A stretch of DNA of 64,000 bases from Emiliania huxleyi CCMP1516 (Eukaryota > Haptophyta > Isochrysidales > Noelaerhabdaceae). Below are positions 29,267-38,675 of this stretch, piece by piece. Numbering within the stretch: the first letter of the stretch is position 1; every line of letters starts with the position of its first letter. Location: positions 181,110 through 245,109 of the forward strand of contig NW_005199684.1 in the NCBI RefSeq assembly GCF_000372725.1. The letters are read 5' to 3'. A program made the position numbers and the translations under genes. The notes under the pieces are model-generated. The model was given only the letters and a program-made list of their open reading frames with translations, was not told the DNA's origin and did not search any database.

Positions 29267-29339
29267 GCCCCCACCAGGCCCCCACACGCCCCACCACAGG
29301 CCTGTGCGCGTACGTTCCTGATTCCTCTCGTATGTATCA

Positions 29340-29530
29340 CGATGGTCAGCGAAACCCTTCGGGTCGCTCCTCATCGCAAACCCTGTCAGCAGAGTCCTCC
29401 TACGGGAATGTACGTAAGAGCTACATACACTGAGAGAGAGAGGGAGAACCGCGCCATCCTCGATCGCCGTGCAAAGCTCGCTTCCGAGCTCTCACGCCGC
29501 GCGTAGGGCCCTTATTAGGGGCCTAGAGAA
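29340..29530 (-). repeat. Dispersed repeat related to the 46.7/48.2-kb duplication
   Basis: Reading on the minus strand, this matches the end of the 46415-46783 and 47911-48279 copies (TAGCTCTTACG..., GGGTTTGCGATGAGGAGCGA). It also shares GCGAGCTTTGCACGGCGATC with 2970-2995. Confidence 0.65.
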
Positions 29531-29784
29531 CACAACCCCTTCTCCCTTTTCTCCCACAGTAAGCTATAAAAGTACGTACACTGAAAAACACCCATTGTGC
29601 TGGCGTCATCTTGGAGTGAACAGGCCGCACCTCGATCCTGTACCGTGTTTGTTATGACCCCCCCCCCAATGAACACTCCAGTGAGGGTGGGCGAGACGAT
29701 CGAGGGGTCCCGTACCATGCGGAATCGACCCTATCAAGTGCTCAAGTGCTCAACAGGCCGACTTCGCGGTTTGAGCGCCCAGCG

Positions 29785-29895
29785 CAGACCGACCGACCGC
29801 AGGGGGGGTCCGGTCGGCGGCCGCGGAAGACCGCAAACCGGAGGGGGGGTCCGGTCGGTCGGAGCGCAGACCGAGGGGAGGGTCGGTCGGGTTGG
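29785..29895. repeat. G-run hairpin repeats (left block)
   Basis: Three units of the type GACCG...GGGGGGGTCCGGTC. A second block at 30905-31030 is in the same orientation on the other side of the acidic-protein gene. Confidence 0.7.
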
Positions 29896-29968
29896 CACAC
29901 GCTCGCCGCAGCTGTGAATAAATTAGTATCTCGAAATACTAGAGACACCACAAGCGACCTCTCCCCGT

Positions 29969-30267
29969 CTAATCACTCCTCGTGACGTCGTCCGAGTTGC
30001 TGAGCTCGAGACCGCGCTCAGGATTGGGTCGGAACACGAGCTCGTCCATGTCCACGCTCTGGTCGTCGTCGTCGTCCATGATTAGCTTCGCCGGCGACAC
30101 ACTGTAGCCGTTGACGAGCCGCTTGAGCGCGGCCAGCACCTCCTTCTGCCGGCCGCGCGCCCACGGGGGCAGCGTGCAGTAGAACTCCTCGAAGGTGAAC
30201 TGCTCCTCCTCCGACTCCAAGAAGAGATCCACCTCCCTCTCCACCTCCGTCGTGAGGTTGATCTGTA

Positions 30268-30303
<36 letters not shown>

Positions 30304-30731
30304 CGCCTCCGCCTCCTCCTCCGCCTCCGCCTCCTCCTCCGCCTCCGCCTCCTCCTCGCCCTCGCCCTCGTTCTCCGAATCGGACGGATCGCCTAAGCTC
30401 TGCCCGCGCGAAAATTTGGAGACGTGAAGACCGGGTGCGAGGCAGATCATGTTGCCGGCATAGCTCTGCCCGCGCGCAACGCGCAGCATGTCGCGATTAA
30501 CTGAGTTGCTCCAGAAGCGGCGTCCATCGATTGCCATTCGCTGTCGCTTGGGCGACTCGGAAGCCGATGAGCCCGGTGACGGCGGCGGCGATGTGTCGAT
30601 CAAGTCTGGCAAGTCATCGTAGCATCGGAAGGGACGATGCGCGCGGTACGGAGAACTGGAGCCCTGCCAGAGAGCTTGTACAAAGTGACGGCAAGCAGGA
30701 CCAGGCCTGCGACTGCATAGATGCTCCACAT
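29969..30731 (-). CDS. Acidic protein of unknown function, probably two exons
   Basis: Two minus-strand frames belong together. The upstream frame (to about 30276) reads PYRAHRPFRCYDDLPDLID, a Ser/Pro patch, MAIDGRRFWSNS, then a Glu/Ala/Asp run of ~45 residues. The downstream frame from an ACAG acceptor near 30258 reads INLTTEVEREVDLFLES, EEFYCTLPPWARGRQKEV, then an acidic tail to a stop at 29969. The acidic run (EAEEEAEAEEE) is full of possible GC donors, so the exact splice is open. A Met at 30731 begins a hydrophobic MWSIYAVAGLVLLAVTLYKL helix in another frame; it may be the true N-terminus via one more small splice. No known domain. Confidence 0.45.
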
Positions 30732-30904
30732 GTGTGTGTGGGGTCGGGCTCGCTCGGGCCTCGGCGAAGTCCGAAGAAGTCTCCTTGCACCTTGGCGCTT
30801 GGCTGCGTGACTAGTTTTCATAGTGAAAACCGGCGATTTCGAAGCGCCCGTGGCGGTTCGCGAGAACCGAGAAGGAGGGAGAGCGTTTCAGGGGGCTCAC
30901 GGCA

Positions 30905-31035
30905 AGGACACCGACCGAGGGGGGGGGTCGGTCGTCACACCTCCCGCCGCCGAGTTCCGAGAGAGCGACCGACCGGAGGGGGGGTCCGGTCCACCTCGGG
31001 GGCAGACCACCGACCGGCGGGGGGGTCCCCACGAA
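30905..31035. repeat. G-run hairpin repeats (right block)
   Basis: Three to four units ACCGACCG...GGGGGGGTCC, like the block at 29785-29895. The rest of 30732-31410 shows no supported gene. Confidence 0.7.
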
Positions 31036-31410
31036 GTAGGGTGGGTGGGTACAAAGTGACGCTCGTATGATACGCTCTATTACCCCGCGTTCACTTAGAG
31101 AAAGTTTGCTTCGCGCGGACACTGTGCGAGCCCGCAGCGTGCCCCCAGCCCTTGGTGACGGCGGCCTCCATGGGCCACCCTATCGCTCTGTGTTTGCACC
31201 AGCAGCCAGGCCAACACCCTCATACCCACTAGGGTGGTCCTGAACACTCTAGGGGAGCGCTAGAACACTTGGCGCCAGAGGGAGGGTGAGGGAGGGTTAA
31301 GTGAACGAGGGTTACGGCTGCTGTTTGCTGTTTCCCCCCCACGTACAAGAATTGACAATTGTTTGGAGCTTTTGAGAAAGAGCTCGTTTACAGACCCACG
31401 TAGCGCCCCC

Positions 31411-32739
31411 TCACATGCCCCATCGCTTCATCGCCGCCGTGGCGGCGCTCCGCACGCTGTGATCGGCGTCTCCCAGCAAGTCAGCTACCGCGTCGGCGTG
31501 CTCCTGGGCGTCGAGGCGCGCCAGTGCGCTCGCGGCGGCCCCACGCACGCTCGCATCCTCGTCCGCGAGCAGCGCTGCGAGGCGTTCGAGGTGCGCCGCA
31601 GCCGCCTCACCGCCGACGGCGCCCAGCGCGCCCGCCGCCGCTGCACGCACCGCCACTGCCTCGTCCGCGAAGCAAGCGGCGACCGCGCCCGCGTGCGAGG
31701 CCGCCCCCGCTCCGACGCCTCCGACCACCGCCAGCGCCGCCGCCCGCACCTCCTCCTGCCCGTGAGACACGCAGAGAACCGCAACCGCGCCCACATCGGC
31801 GGCGCAGAGAGCAGCACGCAACACCACGAGCGCGTCGGCGGCGGCGGAGCGGACGTCGCCCTCCTCGTCCTCGAGCCGGCCGACGAGCGCGGCGCAGTCG
31901 GCAAGCTCGCCCAGCGCCGACATGGCCCGCACGGCCATCTCGCGTGCGTCGGCGTCGGCGTCGCTCAGCAGCTCGCGCACCACGGGCAAGCAAGTGGCCG
32001 CGACAGCCGCCAGCCCGTCGGGCTGGCCGCACAACTGCGTCAGCGCGAGGAGCGCCGCTCTGCGCACGCTGATTGCGCCGCCGCCCACGTCGCAGTTGTG
32101 CGGGCTGGCCAGCTGCCGCGCGAGCAGAGAGAGCTGCTCCGAGCTGATGCTCGCGACAGGGAGGGCGGCGAGCAGGCTGGCGGCGTCGCGGCGCGCGCTG
32201 CTGTCGGCCTCGGTGTCGCAGAGCCGAGTCAGCAGCGCGTCGGCACGGCCGCCGACCTCGGGCTGCCGCCGATGCTGCTCGCCAGGCCCCCTCGCCGGGG
32301 CCCTCTCGGCCTCGGCCGCCCAATGCCGCTCGCACAGCGCCCGCGCGCCGCTAGCCGGCAATCGCAGCTCGGTCTGCTCAAAGACCGCGAGGTGCTTGTG
32401 CACGGCGAAGCCCAGGCCCTCGAAGAGGCGGCGCGACGCGTCGTTGTCGTCGGTGATCTTTGCGACGAGGTACGCCACACGAGGCACCTGGCAGGGAGAA
32501 GCCGCGTCCTGCTCACTGCGTGGCGCGGCGGCGTCGGCGACGAAGGGCGCGAGGGAGGCGGCTGCGGCGGAGGGTGGCGGTGCAGGTGGTGGAAGCAGGC
32601 TTGTCGGCGGGGCCTGCTGGAGCAGCCAGTCGACAAAGAGGAGGAGCGACTCGCGGCCCAGGCCGCCTCGCCGCACGCCCGGCTCGGCGATCATGATCTC
32701 AAGCTCGGCTGCGAGCGGGCCAGTCGCGCGCCGCAGCGT

Positions 32740-32786
<47 letters not shown>

Positions 32787-33117
32787 CGGCCGTCTCCTCA
32801 TCCTCCTCCTCGGCGGGTGAAAGAAAGGCGTTCACATCGCCGCACATGCCCGCCGTGAGATCGTCCACGGCCGTTGGCTCGTCCGTGTTGGCGCTGTGGC
32901 CGTCGAGCGCGCACACAATGAAGGTCGCCTTTGACGCATCTTCGCGCCACGAGAGCTGATTAGCGTACTCCTCTGCGAGCGTCAGCGGCTCTGAACAGGT
33001 GAGACGCTGCAGCTCCTCGTCCTGCATCCACCTGTGGTAGCGAGGCACGTGCAGAGGGAGATAGGGCACGAGGCGCACGCGACGGCCGCGGAGAATCGTG
33101 GTGAGGTTGTCGCGCAT
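31411..33117 (-). CDS. NAT9: NAT9-type N-acetyltransferase fused to HEAT repeats
   Basis: Single-exon frame of 568 residues. The first ~270 residues match NAT9: start LTTILRGRRVRLVPY, YHRWMQDEELQRLT, SEPLTLAEEYA, SWREDASKATFIV, the acetyl-CoA loop block EIMIAEPGVRRGGLG and the RLFEGLGFAVHKH ending. NAT9 homologues in animals are ~200 residues and are linked to microtubule stability (family knowledge). Here the GNAT domain has a poly-Gln insert (14 Q, ~residues 112-125) and an Ala/Pro insert. It is followed by about 260 residues of Ala-rich HEAT-like repeats with recurrent VRAAAAxALxxL patterns (VRRAALLALTQL, VRSAAADALVVL, VRGAAASALARL, VRSAATAAMKRW). I know of no such fusion in the described NAT9 family. 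Start is at the family start position. Confidence 0.85.
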
Positions 33118-33400
33118 GGTTGTGCGGCAGCGTCAACGTGCCGCCACACAACGTGCGGTGCCGAATTTTTTCTTGTTTCCGTGGAGATTTCTGAGTTGTG
33201 GAGTTTTAACTTGTAAAATTCTTTCCACTCGTCCATTTTGTCAGCAGACCACCACGGTGGAGAGCTGGGCGGACGCCGCAAAACTCTCTCCACCGTGGTG
33301 GCGGCGATGGTTCGGCGGTGGCGGTGGCGGCGACCTCGAGGCGACCGGCGAGAGAGGCTCGGCGGCGCGCTCACGACTCACGTGGCGGGATGATCGGCGG
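33118..33400. promoter_or_regulatory. Divergent promoter with perfect inverted repeat
   Basis: Between NAT9 (-) and the Cys-rich gene (+). GTAAAATTCTTT lies at 33213-33224. Just downstream, 33249-33264 and 33286-33301 form a perfect 16-bp inverted repeat (CCACCACGGTGGAGAG) with a 21-nt loop. Regulatory role inferred from position. Confidence 0.5.
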
Positions 33401-33479
33401 CGGGATCGGCGGCAGGACCGGCTCAGTGGCGTTCGGCTTAGTGGCGTTCGGCGGCAGGATCGTCGGGGGCATCGGTGGC

Positions 33480-34902
33480 ATTCAAGCGCGATAGCAACCG
33501 CCATCTTTCTATCCCACGCCCTCGACGACCCGACCACCCAGCACGCCGATTGCACGGACGAGACCGTCTGGGCGATGGTTGCCCGCTTCGTGGGCCCCCT
33601 CTGTGGTGACTGTGGCCCCGGCCCCAGTGGTCTCGTGTGCCAAGGCGACGAGCTCGACCAGCTGCCGCCCGCCGACCCCTTCGCGGGCTGGGCTGCCAGC
33701 TACCCGAGCAAGCTGGCGCTGTGCAACGACGTCGCGCGTGTGCTCGGCTTTGGCTGTGCCACATGGAGCGACTTTGACAACCAGTGCAAGGAGGACTTTG
33801 GATTTATGCCGATAAGCTTTCTTGGTGGCTGCGACGGGGAACGGGGGCAAGTTTGCATCGACGCGTGCTACGATCCGGACCATGGCCACTGCGGCGACCT
33901 CTGCGGCGACCCTGGCCAAGAGGAAACCTGCCCGGGTGCGCCGCCGTTGTGCCCAAAAGAGCCTCTCGCGCCCGCCGGGTTCTCACCTTGCGCGCCCGCC
34001 TCTGACCAGGTAACTGCTTCGTGGGGGCGCCTGGTTTCCACTCGGATCCGCCGGCGGCCGCCTTCTCCGAGAACGAGTGTGGGGCTTTCTGCGTCGGCTT
34101 CCAAGGATGCATTGCGTTGTCCACGGGCTGCACCACGCCGCCTTCGCCTCCCCCAGCGGAGTCTCCACCGCCCTCCGACCTGTGCGAGCAGTCTCAGCTC
34201 TTTACCATCATCCCCACCCTCTCCCAAGAGTGTCAGGGGACGTTGGCGGCCGCAGTCGCCAACGCCGGCGCCGTGGACAGTTCGCAGCTCTGCGCATGCT
34301 ACCTCGAGGTGCCCGAGGATACGATGTCCACTCTCACCTGCAAAACGCAGGCCAGCGACACGCTCACCATCTACGAGCAGTACCAGCAGTGCCAGCAGCT
34401 GGCGGCGCTATCGCCACCGATGCCGCCACCGTCGCCGTCGCCACCGCCGCCTGTCGAGCCCGCTTGCACCGAGCCCGGCCTCAGCACCGCGGTTTGCACC
34501 GACGACAGCCACTGCTGCGATGGATCCCGCTGCATGATTGTCGAGTATGACTCGGTAAACCCGGACGGCACCACGTACGAGAGCCACTGCCTCCCAGCCG
34601 GCGACGCCATGCCGCAGATGTACACGCTGCGCAGCAGTGAGTGTGGCGTGCCCGCGTTTGTGATGGAGGGCAAACTCGTGACCGATGGCGAATTTTGCGG
34701 CGACCAGCTCGGATGGGCCGAAACCCCGTGGAATCAAGAGGACGAGGACAAGTGCATGGGTTCCTACATCGCACCGCTCGACGAGGACTACGCCATGCCG
34801 TGCAAGTACGTCTCGAAGGCCACAAACACGCTGACCGGGGTGGGGGACCACGTGTGCAAAGGAGGAAGCTCGAAAACAACCTTCATCAAGTGCACAGCGT
34901 AA
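33480..34902 (+). CDS. Secreted cysteine-rich protein
   Basis: Two exons, ...-33935 and 34010-34902, with a 74-nt GT-AG intron, keep an open frame across CPG|NCFVG. The N-terminal part has a hydrophobic AIATAIFLSHA stretch before HADCTDETVW, which may be the end of a signal peptide; the first exon's start is not resolved (the frame is open back to 33098). At least 40 cysteines occur in paired spacings (GPLCGDCGPG, CIDACYD, ECGAFC, CCDGSRC), with short PPSPPP linkers at two places. This looks like an extracellular or cell-wall protein. No enzymatic motif. It ends in a domain with FVMEGKLVTDGEFCGDQ. Transcribed away from NAT9. Confidence 0.7.
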
Positions 34903-35078
34903 TGGGACAACGACGATCGTGGCGCGGTCACGGGAGCGTGCAACCTGCGAGGGAGCGTGTTTGAGCCGAGCGAGAGAGTCCTCCAGCGGCTCCCGACTAC
35001 CGTCGTTCTCCAAAAGCAAGCGCTAGGCTCGACCCGGGTGCGTCGCCTCAGGCATGCGCGAAACCGCGACATGCAGAC

Positions 35079-35107
35079 CCGCCCCCCCCCCCCCCCCCGG
35101 GGGGGGG
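35079..35107. repeat. Poly-C/poly-G foldback
   Basis: A run of about 17 C directly followed by about 9 G, which would fold back on itself. The surrounding 34903-35418 has no supported gene. Confidence 0.8.
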
Positions 35108-35418
35108 TGCGATGGGGAGAGAACGCGGGGTACGCGCGTGTGCTGCTGGGGTGGGGTGCGGTGGGGGTGGGTGTGGGTGTGGGTGGGTGACGGTGAGTGC
35201 CTGCCCGCTTTATCGTTGGTCGATTCGTTCTTTCTCTATCTCCCCCGACTGTGGGGTGCACTCTGACTCTCCTACGCGGCTCGGCTACCAGAGTACTTTT
35301 CCCTTTAGAGTTTAGTGTGTGGAGTGTGGGACACCAGGGCAGCGAAAACCGAAAAGCCCGAGCGCGACAACGAGAGTCGAGACGCCAAAAACGCGACACC
35401 GTCACATCTCCACTGTTC

Positions 35419-36534
35419 TCACAGCTCCAGCCGTTCCCGCACCACAGGGGGGGCAGGCACGATCCGAAAGCTCGCGCTGTCGATGCATAGGCAAGTCACA
35501 TCGCCGCGCGCGAGCGGCGCCCCGTCGGATCTCCGCAGCAGCCAATGCTCAAAGAAAACCTGGGTGCCGCGCGCCCGGAGCTTGACGCGGCACCGCAGCT
35601 CGAGTGGCGTGCCCGCAAACGTGCGGTGCGCCTCTGGCAGCAGCCGCAGGCCCAGCCGCGCGACGACAACGTTGACACCTGCGCCAAGGGACGGCGTGGA
35701 TGACGGCAGAGAGACGACCCACCACAGCCGAAGCTCTTGCCCGGTGGTGCTGCCGTGCTGCCGCGTGTTGCTGGTATATTGGCGCTCTCCCAAGCTATCT
35801 CATCTCTCGCCTGCGTCGGCGAGCCCCGCGAGCTGGTCCGGCCCGCCGAGGTACTGGGTGCGGTGGCGCTCAAAGTACCTCACCGCTGCGTGCACCGAGA
35901 GCGTGCCAAGCGCAGAGCACTCGTCAACATGGAGCGCGAGCGGCGCGTCTGCCGCGGCGACCGCTGGCGCCTCGCCTGCGGGCGGCGCTGCGCCGAGCAC
36001 GGCCTCACTGCCCGCCGGGGCGTCTGGGAAGTCGCGCGAGGAATTGGTAGAGGGGAGCGGCCAGTCGTCCTGGACGTGGCCGTCGCGGATGCAGCCGAGG
36101 CGCAGGTCGCTCGCTGAGCACAGCGCCTTGCCGTCCGCCCGCACCAGCACCGCGGCGTATGCGAGGCGGCCAGCTGCGTCGATGCCCTGCGGTGACACCT
36201 CTACGTGGCAGTCATCGCCAAGCTTGGCCGCCGTCGAGCACTTCATCCCAGTGACGGAGACCAGGCCGAGGCTCGAGCGCTCGGTGCGGAGAAGCCTCTC
36301 TGCGTTTGGCAGACCGACGAGTGCGGACATGGCCGCCCGCTCAAAGAACCGGAGGTAATTGCCGTGGAAGACTACGCCGTAGCAATCGGTGTCTTCGATG
36401 TAGACACGGACAGGGTGCTGCAGCGGCGCAGCGCAGGCGAGAGCCAGAGGCGTGCGGACAGGAGCCCGAGGAGATTGCCTCAAAGGCGTGGCGGCGAAGG
36501 CGAGCGCGGCCAGAGGAGCTAGGAATCCTAGCAT
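35419..36534 (-). CDS. Double-hotdog acyl-thioesterase (4HBT family), possibly plastid
   Basis: Two exons, 36534-35811 and 35678-35419 (132-nt GC-AG intron), give 327 residues. The first ~35 residues are hydrophobic then Arg/Ser/Pro-rich, like a targeting peptide for a secondary plastid. The first hotdog domain has the 4HBT/YbgC signature RVYIEDTDCYGVVFHGNYLR with the Asp usually catalytic. After an Ala/Pro linker, a second hotdog begins at HVDECSALGTLSVHAAVRYFERHR and continues across the intron to VFFEHWLLRR. YbgC/4HBT enzymes hydrolyse acyl-CoA or acyl-ACP thioesters (family knowledge). The second domain keeps an EC/S..G..VHA..RYFE pattern instead of the classic DTD, so it may be non-catalytic. 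Confidence 0.75.
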
Positions 36535-36599
36535 GTTCGACCACAGTTCGCTTGGCAAAAGATTTGAGCGTCGCTCGTGGCGGCGCACTGGGGCCAGAG

Positions 36600-36880
36600 A
36601 CTCGTGCCGCCGCCCCTGCCACCCCTGTGTCAGTGTGCCTGTGGTAGGAGAGACTGCCAGCGACAAGCTGGAGGCAGGTCGCTAGACTGAGATGAGACCG
36701 CCAGTGGATGTGGGAGTCCACCGCGCACCGCGCTGCGAGCCTGTCGTGTCCCTTGTCAGGAGCAGGAGAGCCCCACCTGTCCCCCTGATCGTTCTTCCAA
36801 AATCCTGCTTGTGCAGGTGGGGACCCTGTCCTCGTCCCATCCCTCGTTTGGCGTGTCTGTTTTCTTTCTTTCTTTCTTGG
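36600..36880 (+). repeat. Dispersed repeat family A, copy 1
   Basis: A ~270-bp unit starting GCCGCCGCCCCTGCCACCCC, with TGTCGTGTCCCTTGTCAGGA in the middle and TGTCTGTTTTCTTTCTTTCT at the end. Other copies: 38676-38724 plus 39598-39835 (split by an insertion), 44789-44925, 45052-45110 (partial) and 47456-47535 (reverse). Confidence 0.85.
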
Positions 36881-37022
36881 GGCCAGATTCTAGGGGCAAA
36901 AGGATGTCTCATAAAATACCGCGTTGGTGTCCCAGTCGTTGGTCGGACTGTGTTTCGCCTTCCCATCAATCAATCAATGGAAGAATTCAAGCGTCGCGGC
37001 GCCTCTTATCTCGCGGCTTGTC

Positions 37023-37379
37023 TCAGCTCGAGTTGGGGAAGTTTAGGATGGCGTTGTCGCCGTGGATCTGCCGCGCCCTCGCGTCGTACGCGCGCGCCGC
37101 CTCCTCCTCGTCGTCAAAGTCTCCGATGACCACGTCGGTGCCGTGCTGCTTGATACGCGCCTTCCATCTACCACTTTAGAACGGGCGGCGAGTGAGCGTA
37201 ACACCAAGTGGCGGGGTCAGGGGGGGGAAGGGGGGGGGGGGGAGGGGGGGGAGCGCACTTGCCGTAGCGCCGACTCACGCCGCGGAAGGCCGATGTGCGC
37301 TTCGGCTCCGCCGGCGCCGCCGCCGCCGCCTCCGCGCCACCCGCTGCAGAGCTGCCCCCCGCCGCCGAGCTGCCCGCCC

Positions 37380-37419
<40 letters not shown>

Positions 37420-38239
37420 AGGCGGGGCGGTGGGCCGAGCCTGCGGCGGCGGCTTCGCGGGGGGGGCGGGCTCGGAGGCGGGCCGCGCCTCCTTCAGGGC
37501 GGGCCGCTTGCGCGGCCTGCGCGTGTACGGCACCTCCTCGTAGCACTTTGCCCACCACGCCGGCCGCACGTCGGAGTAGAGCTGCATCGCGACCAGCTCG
37601 GCGACCTCCGGGTCGGTCCCTTCGGTGGGCGGCGCCGCCGCAGCGGCGAGCGCGCTGCACGGGCCGCCGGGCAGCGCGGCGCCGAGCGCGGCGCCCACCT
37701 AACAGGGGGCGCGGGCATCGATCGCACGCGCGGCGCGCGAACCCGCGCGGCCGGTCGGGCAGCGTGCGAGTGCTGCGAGTGCGGTGTGCCCCGGAGGGGC
37801 GTTGTGCGGTGCAGTCGCTTTGCGAACGGCGCCCCTCAGCCGCCCGCCCGCGCCACCCCCCGGATCAGCCCGGCCCCTCTGCGGTGCCCGCACGCGCCTC
37901 CTTGATTGCCTCCCAGTGCTCCTCGCGGTCGTGCTGAGGGTCCGAGACAAAGTCGTAGAGGAGGGAGGAGACGGTGCGCTTGGGCGCGCGCGACGAGAGG
38001 ATCCGCTGCATCACGAAGCCCACCCGCGACACCCGCACGCAGTGAGGGCACCACCAGTCGTCGTCTTGCGCCGCGAGCAGCTTGAGCTGCTCGCCTTGCG
38101 CGGGGGTGAGGCACCGCGCGTGGTAGACGCGCGGGCAGACGTCACAGCAGATGAGCTTGCCTCCGTCCCCGCACACCGCGCACTCGTCCTCCGCAGGATC
38201 CTCCTCCGCAGGAAGCGACCCCGCCGCGACCACCTCCAT
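37023..38239 (-). CDS. PHD finger - AP2/ERF domain protein
   Basis: Exon 1 from ATG 38239 encodes a PHD finger (CAVCGDGGKLICCDVCPRVY, then WWCPHC, C4HC3 pattern) and FVMQRILSS. Exon 2 (37698-37259) carries a linker with poly-Ala and PRKRPALKE, ending SAFRGVSRRYGK. Exon 3 (37167-37023) reads WKARIKQHGTDVVIGDFDDE, EEAARAYDARARQIHGDNA and ILNFPN. Exons 2 and 3 together form a complete AP2/ERF DNA-binding domain, split by a 91-nt GT-AG intron after the first strand. The exon 1/2 splice is in phase 0 but its donor is not unique (AAGGAG|GCGCGT is favoured). PHD fingers read histone H3 tails; AP2 domains bind DNA (family knowledge). A chromatin-linked transcription factor is inferred. GAAAATTCTTTT lies at 38261-38250 on the gene strand, about 12-20 nt before the ATG. 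Confidence 0.8.
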
Positions 38240-38295
38240 CGCCCTAAGCCAAAAGAATTTTCTCCGCCCCTGCCTTTGCCTGTAGGTGCGCGTCT

Positions 38296-38635
38296 TAAAA
38301 TCCCTGTGTGGTGGCGGCGTGGTCCTCCCATCCCTCCCTTGGGTTGTCTGTTTTCTTTCTTTCTTTTGTAGGTGCGCGACAGAGGAGGAAGTGACAAGGG
38401 AGAGAACGACGAGGGTGGGACGGCCGCGAGGTGGCATGAAGCTTGAAGGTTGCAGCGAGAATCGGCGAGAGACTGCGAAGAGAGATAGGAAGAGGCAGAC
38501 TCCCTAGGGTGGGCGACGGATAGCGCACCACACACCTCTCCTTAAAATCCCTGTGTGGTGGCGGCGTGCCGTCCTCCCATCCCTCCCTTGGGTTGTCTGT
38601 TTTCTTTCTTTCTTTCTTGTAGGTGCGCGACACAG
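38296..38635 (+). repeat. Dispersed repeat families B and C
   Basis: Family B (CCCTGTGTGGTGGCGGCGTG, CCCATCCCTCCCTTGGG, TTTCTTTCTT, GTAGGTGCGCGAC) occurs at 38296-38385 and 38541-38635. Family C lies between them (38396-38525; GAGGGTGGGACGGCCGCGAG, GAAGAGAGATAGGAAGAGGC). The same C-then-B order is found at 54865-55145. Further B copies are at 47570-47660 (reverse), 47850-47885 and 49110-49185 (reverse). Confidence 0.8.
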
Positions 38636-38675
38636 GACGCACCTCTAGTGAGGCCCGCATAGTAATGTGGGTGAC

